Positions 37,856-47,220 of a stretch of DNA of 47,220 bases are shown piece by piece. The stretch comes from Pelargonium cotyledonis (Eukaryota > Streptophyta > Magnoliopsida > Geraniales > Geraniaceae), in assembly GCA_036897625.1 (NCBI GenBank), contig JAYMTA010000066.1:1-47220 (forward strand). The letters are read 5' to 3'. Both the position numbers and the translations under genes were made by a program. Numbering within the stretch: the stretch's first letter is position 1; every line of letters starts with the position of its first letter. Under the pieces are notes generated by a model. It saw only the letters and a program-made list of their open reading frames with translations. It did not search any database and was not told where the DNA came from.

Positions 37856-40556
37856 ATTTATAAGGGAAGAAAATAATAATTTCATTAAATTCAAGAGCTA
37901 ATTACTATTATGAAGGAGCAATTTTGAAGATCGGATTTATTTAGGTTCAGTTCTTTTAAAGTTAATTTGATTCAAATCGAAATGGGGCGTGGGATCATTT
38001 ATTTTTGGGTCTCAGGTTATGCTTCACTTTCTTAGCATACATGGGTAAAATTGTGTGGGATCGTTCGATATGATTCGACTCAAAAGTTGGATGGATCATA
38101 TTTTGGGTGCTCGCGATTAAATTTAAGTCTAAATAGTCGTTTTGAATTGCAATTAACTTGAGTAACATAATTTTCATATATCTAATTTAAAATCTCGTTC
38201 AATTTTTTAAGTTATAATTTAGATGACATTGTTATAGTTCGTCGTATTTTTTGTTAGTATGTATTCACTAGTGATTGTCACATTTTTATATAAAAAATTA
38301 ATAATAGGTTACGTCTGATTGATTTATTTATTTTCTTAATTTTTATGCTTCGTCAAATGTTGCCAACTTAAGCATGAAATTTAGGGCATTAATGTCATGT
38401 TTTGTGATTTGATATTATTTTTCTAAAGTGTGGTTGTATTTTATCTTGGGAGTATAAAAAGTACTTAGGAGGTTTTTTTTTTCTTTTTTTTTTTTGAAAC
38501 TGAAAGTACTTGGGAGTTTTTTTTTTTCACGGGGAAATGAAACTTTTTCAGCATTTTTTAAATCTTTCTATTCGTAGTTGAATTAAAATTAACACAAACG
38601 GTAGTTATTGGAAAACCTAATCCCGATCGGTGTTGAAGTTGTTGCTGTAAACCATAAGTAGGCTTAGTTGCTAGAAAGTTCCAAGAAAACAAGTTAGTAT
38701 CGCCGAGTTAAGAGGGTTTGGATTAATTGAGCCTTTGTCTAGGAGGGTCCTTAAGTTATAAGAACATATTATTGTTGAGGTGAACTAGTTCCATTACTGC
38801 ATTTTTATACTTGTTTAATTGTTGTTCTCATGTTATTGAACATCCAAATTCAATGGTCATCAATTCTCTTAAATGTGCCATTGAGTTTATATCACTATCT
38901 GATTTATCGGTCTCCCTCACGTTTTATTGCTACACGGGAAAAATTAAAATTACCACATGACGGGGCTATTGTTAGAAACCATGTGGGGGTTGGAATTAAG
39001 ATTACCACATGATAGTTGTCTGAAAAATCTAAAATTATACGATGTCGGGGATGGCGGTGGAAAATTATGCTATGTCAGGGCCATTGCTATAAACCACGTT
39101 ATAATTGTTGTTCCCATTCTTTGAGATCTTCACATTTGAGTGTGTATAAATAGAGCTTCTGGTTTTGAGGAGTTTATCTTATTACAAGTGAGTAGAAAAA
39201 GACAACTGTATGGTGAACTTTATGACAAATTTTGTATCACTAGCTACTCCAATCTTCATATACCACATCTAATAAAGATAAAGTGGACCGTTGTCTACTA
39301 CATCAAATCCTAGCACAAGTACATGCCCACGAAAATAATGTGATGCTATATAAGGAAATTTAACAACATTTATTTTTCCCTTCTAAGAGTAAGTAGATGA
39401 CTAGTTTTTATGTGTAGAAGACAATATAAGTAGGAATGGTTAGTTTTAGAAAATGTAGTATTATAAATACAAAATTGAGGCTTAAGTGCATCACCATCTT
39501 TAGCTCAAACGTAAATTGTTGAATGTTAATCTGGTACGCAGATTATGATGAACATGATTTCAATTATATGTGTTGCTGAGTATTATTAGCTTACTTCTAG
39601 TACACATGAATAAAATAATTACCCCGTTCGGAATTTGCATTATCACCCTTGTCTCTAAGGCTATTTTCCCTTCCTCCATTTATGTATTAATTTTCATCAG
39701 GAAATAATTTTCACCCAATTTCTACTTTGTCGAGTTTTTATCCCTCGCTGAATCCCGTTATTTCAAAAATCATATCAAATAATGATTCAATCTTTTTTGT
39801 CATATTACAAAAAAGAAATGACCTCCACTCCATTCATAACACAAATTTAGGATAATATAACAACATAAAAAAAGACAAATATTTTTTAGTTCGCATGTAA
39901 TGTAGAAAACCATTAATTACTTAGGACAAAATAAAAGTACGTGCTACTAAATATGAAATGTATACAAATAAAAATTGAGGGGAAATCGGTGAAAATGACC
40001 CGATGTCTATGTTCCCGTTTAAAGAGCGAAAATTCTTCTCTCCCCATCTCCGCTCCATTCTCTTAAAGATACTCATTATATGGTGTTGGTAATTTGAATT
40101 GAGACTATTTTAGTATATAATTTTATGATAACACATGTTTAATTAATTTGGATGCTCCTCATGGTAGGCCAAAGAATCCATCTCATCTTCAACTCACACA
40201 TTTGCCAATTATCAATATTTATCATAAGAAAAAGAAAAAAAAAAAAAAAAAAAGATTCCAAGTTTCACAAAGAAAAGTGGTGAAATGAGAGGAGGAGGAG
40301 AAGGAAAGAAACATAAACAGTAGTCAAAAAGCAACCTCTAAACAAAGCAAAGCCATGCACACAAAAAGGAAACATAAAGAAAGGAAAAGAAAAAAAGATT
40401 CTGAAAAATCAAATCTTCTTTATATTGCACATTGCACCATAAAATCTCAAATCAATGACTCAAGATCATCAATAATATATCATCAAAACCAGACCATACA
40501 GTTCATGCTCTTCACAGATCATATTTCTTGCACCAAAACCATATATACTTATCAAA
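37856..40556. other. AT-rich gap upstream of the CHUP1-like gene
   Basis: No gene is supported. Two diverged copies of a ~38-base segment (AAAATTACCACATGACGG at 38946, AAAATTATGCTATGTCAGG at 39061) and two T-tracts following AGTACTTxGGAG (about 38461 and 38505) are local duplications. A run of about 26 A/AG bases lies at 40228-40253. The last ~250 bases are A-rich and are probably the 5' UTR. Confidence 0.45.
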
Positions 40557-42078
40557 ATGGAGAGCACAAGATCAAATGCAGAGATCATAAAGCCAGTGCT
40601 TCTAAAAGCTGGAATTCCAATAGCTCTATCTGTGGCTGGTTTCATGTATGCTAGGATCATGGCAGGTAAAAGTATTTTTCCGAAAGCTTCTTTATTTGAA
40701 ACTCACTCTCAAGCTGGTTCAAGTCATGAAGAGAGCTTCCACAGCCTCACTCCACTTGTTCAAGAAGATGGAGATCAGATAGACTCAGAATCCCGTTTTG
40801 GAGTTCAAGATGAGTACAAATTCGAAGAAGAGGTTTTAGGCCTAAGAAGCAAGATTGAAGGTCTAGAAAAGAGAGAAAGAGAGATAGAGAGGCAGTTTCT
40901 ATACTATCTTGACCTGAAAGAGCAAGAATCGGCGCTCGTGGAGCTCAAAAACACACTGATGTTGCAGATTGCTTATGCTGAGTTCATGGATAGGGAGGTT
41001 TTGTCCATGGAAGCTGAGAGCAGAAGGTTTGAGAATTTGGCTGTGGAGTATCTGAAAATTGTGAAGCAGATTGAGTATTGGAAATCGAAGAATGGGTTGC
41101 TTCAGAAGAAGGTAAAGAGGCTAGCAACGAAGGAGAGAGCGCAGTCTCGTGTTATTGGAGAGAACAATCTGAAGATTGTTGCTAGGGAAGCTGAGATATT
41201 GAGAAACCATGATGAATTGGAAACAAGGTGTAATGTCATCAAGAATCTTGAAAATGAAGTTAAGGAGATGAGGATGGTTTTGGATCAGTTTCAGGAGGAG
41301 AAGAAGGGCCTTCTGGAGAGGATAGACTTAGCAGAAAGAGAAAAATCAGCTGCAGCTATCACAAAGGTTGGTACATTTCTACTTCGGAAAATGTTTCATT
41401 TTGGTTCTTCAACTGTCCATTTTGTTCCGAATTGTTAAATTGGGTACCAATTCAAAACAAAATGAATAGTTGATGGACCAAAATAGATCATTTTCCTTCC
41501 ACTTTCTAAGCATCAGATGGACAAAATTTTGGTGAAAACTCCTATAATTTTTTTCATGCCACAATGCAGTAAGTTTCTTGAACATTCCCATTTTGCAGAA
41601 TGATACAGCAATGGACGAGGACTACAACCAACTAGTGAATGAACTAGAACAGCTTCAGAAGGACAGAGCTGCAGAAGTTAAGGAGCTAATTTACCTACGA
41701 TGGAGCAACGCGTGCTTAAAACACGAGTTGACGAGGAATTACGAGAACAAAATGCACATGGAAACGGAACTTGAAGAGAGTGGAGAGATTGAGGATCATG
41801 GTTTAGAGTCGGACCATTCATTTGATGTGTCAATATTGGGGAATGGTGAGGGTTACTTGGGAGAGACAGGTGCTAATCACATTTGCTCGAAAAGGAGAAA
41901 GCTGATTCAGAAGTTCAAAAGATGGGTGGAAGGAAGTGAGAAAGCGAAAACAAAGTTTCATCATCATAATGAAAATCACGATGTCAAGTGTTTTGGGAGG
42001 CATTCGGTTTCAGATGGAGCAGAAGGAGAGAATCACCATCATCTTCTTCATGGAAGGAAGTCATGTTCAAGTGCATAA
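40557..42078 (+). CDS. CHUP1-family coiled-coil protein, AR791-like
   Basis: Two exons, 40557-41366 and 41599-42078 (phase 0, GT-AG), encode 429 residues. A hydrophobic N-terminal segment (about 17-36, AGIPIALSVAGFMYARIMAG) should anchor it in a membrane. Residues about 90-290 are a long coiled coil with heptads of Leu/Ile and many Glu/Lys. The segment VKELIYLRWSNACLKHEL in exon 2 is the signature shared by CHUP1 and its relatives. The C-terminus is Ser/His-rich and lacks the long Pro-rich and C-terminal CHUP1 domain, so it fits the short members such as AR791 (At1g52080, described as actin-binding). A role at the interface of membrane and actin or microtubules is likely; the exact function is unknown. 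An overlapping frame opened by an upstream ATG at 40355 reaches 40654 and could act as an upstream ORF. Confidence 0.78.
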
Positions 42079-42400
42079 CAATAGAGCATAACCAGAAACT
42101 AAAATGGCTAACAAATAGTTTCATTGTCTCAGCTTATTCTATTGTATTCACCATAGAATCTAAGGTCATAAAGATATCTAAATCATTAGCTGATATTCAA
42201 CTCCAAATATTAGAACTGCCAAGAGCTAGTCGAGTCTCGATACCTTAGTATTGTAATAACTGATGATACAAATAATGCTAGGGAAACAATTCTTCCTATG
42301 TTATGTGACACTATTCACAGAATTTGGATTACACTATAGATTACTAGAGATAATACACAATCTTCGAATTGCTTGTAAAGAACACAAAATTTGGAACGTC
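42079..42400. other. Convergent 3' ends of the CHUP1-like and Cactin genes
   Basis: Only 322 bases separate the stops of two genes transcribed toward each other, so this must hold both 3' UTRs, which may overlap. No other feature is seen. Confidence 0.5.
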
Positions 42401-45400
42401 TCACCGGCGGTAACGGTAGCGTTTGAAGTTGAAGTATACATGTAAAATTCCGCGCTCAAATGTGCACTTGAAACCCTTCTTATGGGAATATTCCCATTCC
42501 TTGTTTACAATCTTGAATGCCTGTGATAATAAGTAAACAAACACTTCAGCAACCAAATAGAGGTTTATTGAGGAAAAATTACGAAATATACGATTCACTG
42601 ATCAAGAGAACTTACAATGTCCTCGTAGGGCGGCCCGGCATGAAACCTTATGATGCATGTCTCGCCATTGCTCCCATCCTTCTCAATTGTATAATTTGGA
42701 GCCTTGGTCTTGTCTACAAGATCTGGGTAGAATATGTTGAATTTATATCCCTGCACAATCTTCGGAGGCGGGTTGTCGTGATCATAGTGAGTCTGATTGT
42801 ACTTGTTCCACTCATACCCAGTGTGAACACGATTGAAATATTTTGGCTTTCTTGGCCGATACTTGTCATGCCACCAATACACCTGCATCCACAGTGAATT
42901 GCATCAATATTGTTTACAAATTCAAAAATAAAAGAAAAATATCAGCAACTATTTTCTTCTACTTATTCTTTTCTTTGAATTGTGCACACACAACACAAGA
43001 ATTTTAAACTAAGGATGGCCAAGATAAGGCACCTGGGAGTCCAAGTTCACTTCGGCACCAGTGCCAAATACCGCATCACCTTCCTCAACAGCTCCCATAG
43101 CTTTCATGGCCTTCAACTCTAAGTTATCTTCTGCTGGTGCAGGCTTTGACGCCATAGCTTCTTGAAGTCGTCTTTGCTGTTCTTCTAACACAGCCATACG
43201 TTTTTGTTCCTGTAAATTGCATCAGAAAAATGGTGAAATCAAAAAACAGCATTGAATTGCGCACTTATTTATAGTGAAGTCATAAGGAAATTACAAGTAT
43301 AGCCTTGTCCTCTTCAGGGTCAATTGCTTCTTCATTTTCATCACCATGCAGCAGTTCTGGTGAATATGAACCAGCTTCTTCTTCCTCTACCTCATAAGTT
43401 TCTTCCTTTAGCATGGGTTCTGGAGAGAATGATCGTGTATCTACATGTACAACATATATTAGCAACTATTTGGGGACTAGTATATAGAAAACGAGAATTT
43501 AACACAAACAGCAAAAGTGCATATACCTTCTACATCATCCTCACTAGCTGCTGCCTCCTCTTCCTCCTTCAGCTTCATATCACGATCACTTTCAAAGTCA
43601 TCTTCACCTTCCGAAGGTCGCTCAAGGCGTTGCAGATGCTTGCGCAACATTTTAGTGTGAATTTCCTTCAAACAAGCCTGTAATTGCAGAGATTGACTAG
43701 TAAGATTCAAAACATTCATGAAATGGTACCAAGTAACTGGAGAATGTTGAGCAATACATACCTTTGCCTTGTATATATGGAGGCGTTTAAGAATAGCCTC
43801 CCAGTACTCAACCACCTTTGCTGTGCCAGAGCGCATCTGTAGCTCAATCTGGGAATGTAGTGCCTCCAACTCACTGTGAGTTTTCCCTTGCAAGAGATTC
43901 TTGACATCTGCTTCTATACTAGAATGCAAACCTCTTTCTTCTGCAAGCAACTCTGCAGGTGGTTCCTCCCCACGAACCCTAGCCCGGTCCAAGGCATCCT
44001 TTCTTCGAGCTTCGGCTAGCTCCCAATCACACACCACCAGAAGTGCCTAATGAATTGCACAATATAAGATATTGTATGTGTAGTAAAAAACATCTAATTG
44101 TCTACTACATTAACGAAAAAACATGTATTTATCTTTATGATGCTTTGGAAATTGTAGAAGTGATACATTTGCCGCATTGTTTGGGTGCTCGGTTATGGAA
44201 CCAATTGCAAAGGCCAGTTTGGATGCAGCAAATGATGCACCAAACCAGCCCCAAGTTATGTTTTGACAGCGGAATGGAAACCTTTCTAAACTAAGAACAC
44301 AACTTTTTCAAAAAAAACTAGCATCAATCTCTCAAGAGATGCAGCATCTCTATAGAGAAAGTGGGTCTTGTCAAGTGTTTCACATGCTGATGAGGGAAGG
44401 CATACATTGCTTTGATAGTGAAAAACCTAGGATTCTAGAGTTACACTAAATACAAGTGGGCATTTAGAATTTTATTATTAGACGGATCTTTCAACATTCA
44501 CGGCCATAATTATCAATTTCTACATCACCGACTTCTTGTTTTAATAGGCGAATATATCCAAAAATCAATTCTTATTATGGAATGTCTAATATTTTTTTTG
44601 AACATAGATTGCCAGAAGTGCGTATTTACTGAACGATATAAAAGATAAATAGATGTGTGAGGAAAGGATATTACCTCCCAGTACTCTATATGAGTTGGTG
44701 TCGCATTATCCAAATCAAGATGCATTTTGATGTCATCATGCAGCTCTTCCATTTCTTTTACAGTCAATCCCTGCGCATGTCAAATGTCAAAATGAGCACA
44801 CAGAAAAGGAAAACTAGCTTCAAAATCCCAAGAGAAAATTCAATCCAGTAATGTCCATACAAGGCACAAAAATAGGCTAATTGAGGACTGAAGAGTGATT
44901 AAACAATCAGAATAATTTTTTCAGGACATGAAAAATGAAAATTCTAACATTATAAACTTTGGGATACAATATTTAACTTTATGAAAAATTAACATGCATA
45001 GTAACACATGTATTATAAACTGCAGCCAGGAAAAATAGGCACTGACCACCAAGTGAAACATTGTCATGGTTTTTGCTACCCTTCTTAACATTTGCTATTT
45101 GTTTTCTTTCTTTTGAATTCACAACTCTAGCATTTGCATATAATGTATAAAAACTTTATCCTAGCATTACTCGGAAGCCAGACCCCACTTGGACAGGATC
45201 AACACTACATAATGGCTTCATTGGCATGCATATACTTTTACCAACCATCATGAATTTTTTGCACACAAATGATGTGATTCAAATGCCATATTTGCTTGCA
45301 ATATAACAATTGCAAAACTGAATTACAGAAAACTGAAAACAAGAAAGATACTGGAATTATAAGGCAACTATTTCAGTAATACACACACACACAAATGGAG

Positions 45401-46024
45401 ATGCGGTACCTAAAAACTAAGATATATGAACAACGACAAAGCGCATGATGATGATATAATATTATTACTGCAAGCTTAAGTATTAGAAAATAATTGATGT
45501 TTACCTTGAAAACCATGTATGGCTCGTTTATTTCTACATCAAAATCATCTGAGCCATTGAGGTGCTTGGACAGGACATCTATAGGTTTAGTACGACCTTC
45601 ACGCAATCTGATCTGGGACCTAACTTTGCTTTGATCAAAATGAAACTGAAGATTGAAGATATTATCAGTGAACCACACAGAAAATGTAATAGAATTGCAA
45701 ATATAATCATGATAGCAAAACTTAATCAATAAGAACATAAAAGGAAAGACTGGAGAGCAAAAAGAAAGAACACTTATAGCAACACAAAATTATACCTCTT
45801 CCTCTTTCTTCTCCCAGTCTTGAAACTCAGCCCTAGCACGTTCTCTCGCTAACAGTGCCTGAAGAGGGATACTATTTAGAACCACAATAAAACAAGATGA
45901 GGGAAAAAGAAGAGAAACTACAGAGTGGTAATTATTATGGATCTAATCTCACCATTTCCTCTTCATGTTGTGCCTTTTCAAGTGCCCTCTCCTCCCTTCT
46001 CTTTTTAACTTTTTCAATCTCTGC
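42401..46024 (-). CDS. CTN: Splicing factor Cactin, C-terminal part (5' exons beyond the window)
   Basis: Ten exons in transcript order: 46024-45953, 45858-45796, 45645-45505, 44770-44675, 44046-43762, 43677-43527, 43440-43295, 43209-43033, 42882-42616 and 42520-42401. They join in frame to the last 505 residues. The N-terminal side has the Cactin_mid region (KVKKRREERALEKAQHEEEM, FHFDQSKVRSQIRLREGR, CDWELAEARRKDALDRAR). An acidic linker follows (KLKEEEEAAASEDD), then the highly conserved CactinC domain (DKYRPRKPKYFNRVHTGYEW, NPPPKIVQGYKFNIFYPDL, RFHAGPPYEDIAFKIVN, ending FNFKRYRYRR). Cactin is a nuclear, spliceosome-associated protein needed for correct splicing and essential in Arabidopsis embryos. 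The missing first exons should encode the basic RS-like N-terminus. No frame matching the expected preceding segment was found between 46025 and 47220, so that intron is over 1.2 kb. Confidence 0.92.
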
Positions 46025-46520
46025 CTGCATGAACATCGTGATAAATTCCAAGTTGAAGAAACATATAGGAAGTAGGTTAAATCAAACACTATAAAACAAC
46101 AAATTAGGAGGGGGGGAAATAACAAGGCAAGAACCCTCAGCCTCGAAGGCAATTCAAAAGTCCATTTTCAAAACTTCATTGTTTCTAACAAGACCTAGCA
46201 CCCAATCTGTCCCAATCCTAAGGAACAAAGGAATCAGAACTTTAAACCATACAAAATACAAACTGCTCTAAGTCCTTATACCTAACAATGTGTCTGGACA
46301 AAATGGAAATTTACAAAGCACAAAAGCATATAAAGAACGCTCATGAAAAATACAATGCCTTGTAAACGAGATGGATAAGCAAGAATATAAAATCAGCACA
46401 CACGAGAAATTTAAGTCTGGATTATTCAACTGATAGTCATATTGAAATTATGGCTTGAGAGTTGAGACAATCTAGCTCCACAAAAGCCAAAGCAATACAA
46501 ATATGGCATTCATGATCATT

Positions 46521-47220
46521 CAGTGTTGTTAAAAGCGCGTGCTTCGCGCTTAAGCCCGAAGCCCCACTTTGGGGCTTTATTTATGGTGAAGCCCAGCCCC
46601 TTCAATGAAGCCCGCGCTTTTAGGGCTTTTTTGAAGACACTCCTATTTCTTGTTTTAAACTTGATTTTAATAATAAAAACCTAGTAAGAAGAGGACTAGA
46701 CTTGATCAAAAACGGTTAAATGATTTGGTTTACATCAAGTATAACCGTGCCTTAAGGAGGAGATATTTTATATGTGATAGAATTGATCCAATTTCATTGC
46801 AAACTATTGATGAGAGCAATGAATGGCTTATTGGAAAGGTGGAAGGTGATACTGATGCCGAGGATGATTTGGTATTTTTAGATGATAATCTAACATTTGG
46901 TGACGTTGCCATAGCTTCGGGTGTTAATGAATCTAGATATTCTACTAGATTGTCTAGAGAGCAAGCCCCGTTTGCACCCACATCTACTTCTAGATCAAGA
47001 TCAAACACTCCCACAAGTTCAAGAACGTTTCAACTTCAAGATGAGGAGGATAAGGAGGAATGGAATGAAGAGTGTTCTTCCGATGAGGAAGATAACACTT
47101 ACAATTCCGATGACGATTTCACATCACTTAATGATGATGATCATTTTGATTAAACATTATATGCTTTTTTACTTTCTATGAAACTATTTTATGATTTGCG
47201 CTTTTAGTTTTTAACTTGAA
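46521..47220 (+). mobile_element. hAT transposon fragment in the Cactin intron (runs off the right edge)
   Basis: CAGTGTTGTTAAAAGCGCG at 46521 looks like a hAT terminal inverted repeat. It is followed to about 46632 by palindromic GC-rich subterminal words (AAGCCC/GGGCTT, GCGCTT) common in plant hAT ends. The transposase C-terminus follows shortly after. The bases just outside (46513-46520, TGATCATT) would be the 8-bp target duplication; the other end is not in the window. Most of the transposase is missing between the terminus and the surviving exon, so this copy is internally deleted or the order is rearranged. Confidence 0.65.
46688..47153 (+). pseudogene. hAT transposase, C-terminal fragment
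   Basis: The frame carries RTRLDQKRLNDLVYIKYNRAL, then RRYFICDRIDPISLQTID and NEWLIGKVEG, and later DDLVFLDDNLTFGDVAIASG, a pattern I know from the C-terminal end of plant hAT transposases (just after the hAT dimerisation region). An acidic tail ends at TAA 47151-47153. In-frame ATG at 46725 is internal to this conserved block, so it is not a true start. The DNA-binding BED finger, the catalytic core and most of the dimerisation domain are absent. It cannot be active alone. Confidence 0.65.

Overview
The window is nuclear DNA from a flowering plant, most likely a eudicot and probably a rosid. The genes have plant-type GT-AG introns, the gaps are AT-rich, and every recognisable protein is closest to the Arabidopsis family as I remember it. 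The mobile DNA is also plant-type: Copia and Gypsy LTR elements, a tRNA-derived SINE, a Stowaway-like MITE and a hAT fragment. There is no sign of bacterial, viral or organellar DNA. Exon boundaries were worked out by hand from reading frame, splice sites and remembered protein families. No database search was run.

Layout, left to right. 1-505: tail and 3' LTR of a Copia-like retrotransposon. 2795-3899 (+): HD-Zip class I transcription factor of the LMI1/ATHB-51 type. 6636-8198 (-): PLS-class pentatricopeptide repeat (PPR) protein related to At5g44230, with a decayed DYW-domain remnant just downstream. 8557-10099 (+): small, probably mitochondrial protein, head-to-head with the PPR gene. 11655-15260 (+): SR-protein-specific kinase (SRPK) with an apparent one-base frameshift. 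17321-19983 (-): TauE/SafE-family membrane transporter in 12 exons. 20876-21100: SINE with a 15-bp target duplication. 21494-23232: compact Gypsy-derived LTR element with a GATAT target duplication. 25616-26932 (-): group 3 LEA protein (ECP63-like) under an ABRE/RY-rich promoter. 27965-30616 (-): exostosin/GT47 glycosyltransferase. 32202-36372 (-): plastid threonine dehydratase. 37611-37853: Stowaway-like MITE. 40557-42078 (+): CHUP1/AR791-like coiled-coil protein. 42401 to about 46024 (-): 3' part of the splicing factor Cactin, whose upstream intron holds a hAT fragment that runs off the right edge.

The genes do not form one pathway; this is ordinary mixed plant gene space. Two gene products act in pre-mRNA splicing (SRPK and Cactin), but they lie about 27 kb apart and nothing shows a functional link. 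The HD-Zip gene and the exostosin gene recall the Arabidopsis neighbours At5g03790 and At5g03795, a possible trace of microsynteny. I found no convincing new biological system. The points most worth checking are the SRPK frameshift and its open-frame 84-bp intron, the loss of the DYW domain from the PPR gene, the open-frame intron inside the HD-Zip leucine zipper, and the clean small mobile elements.
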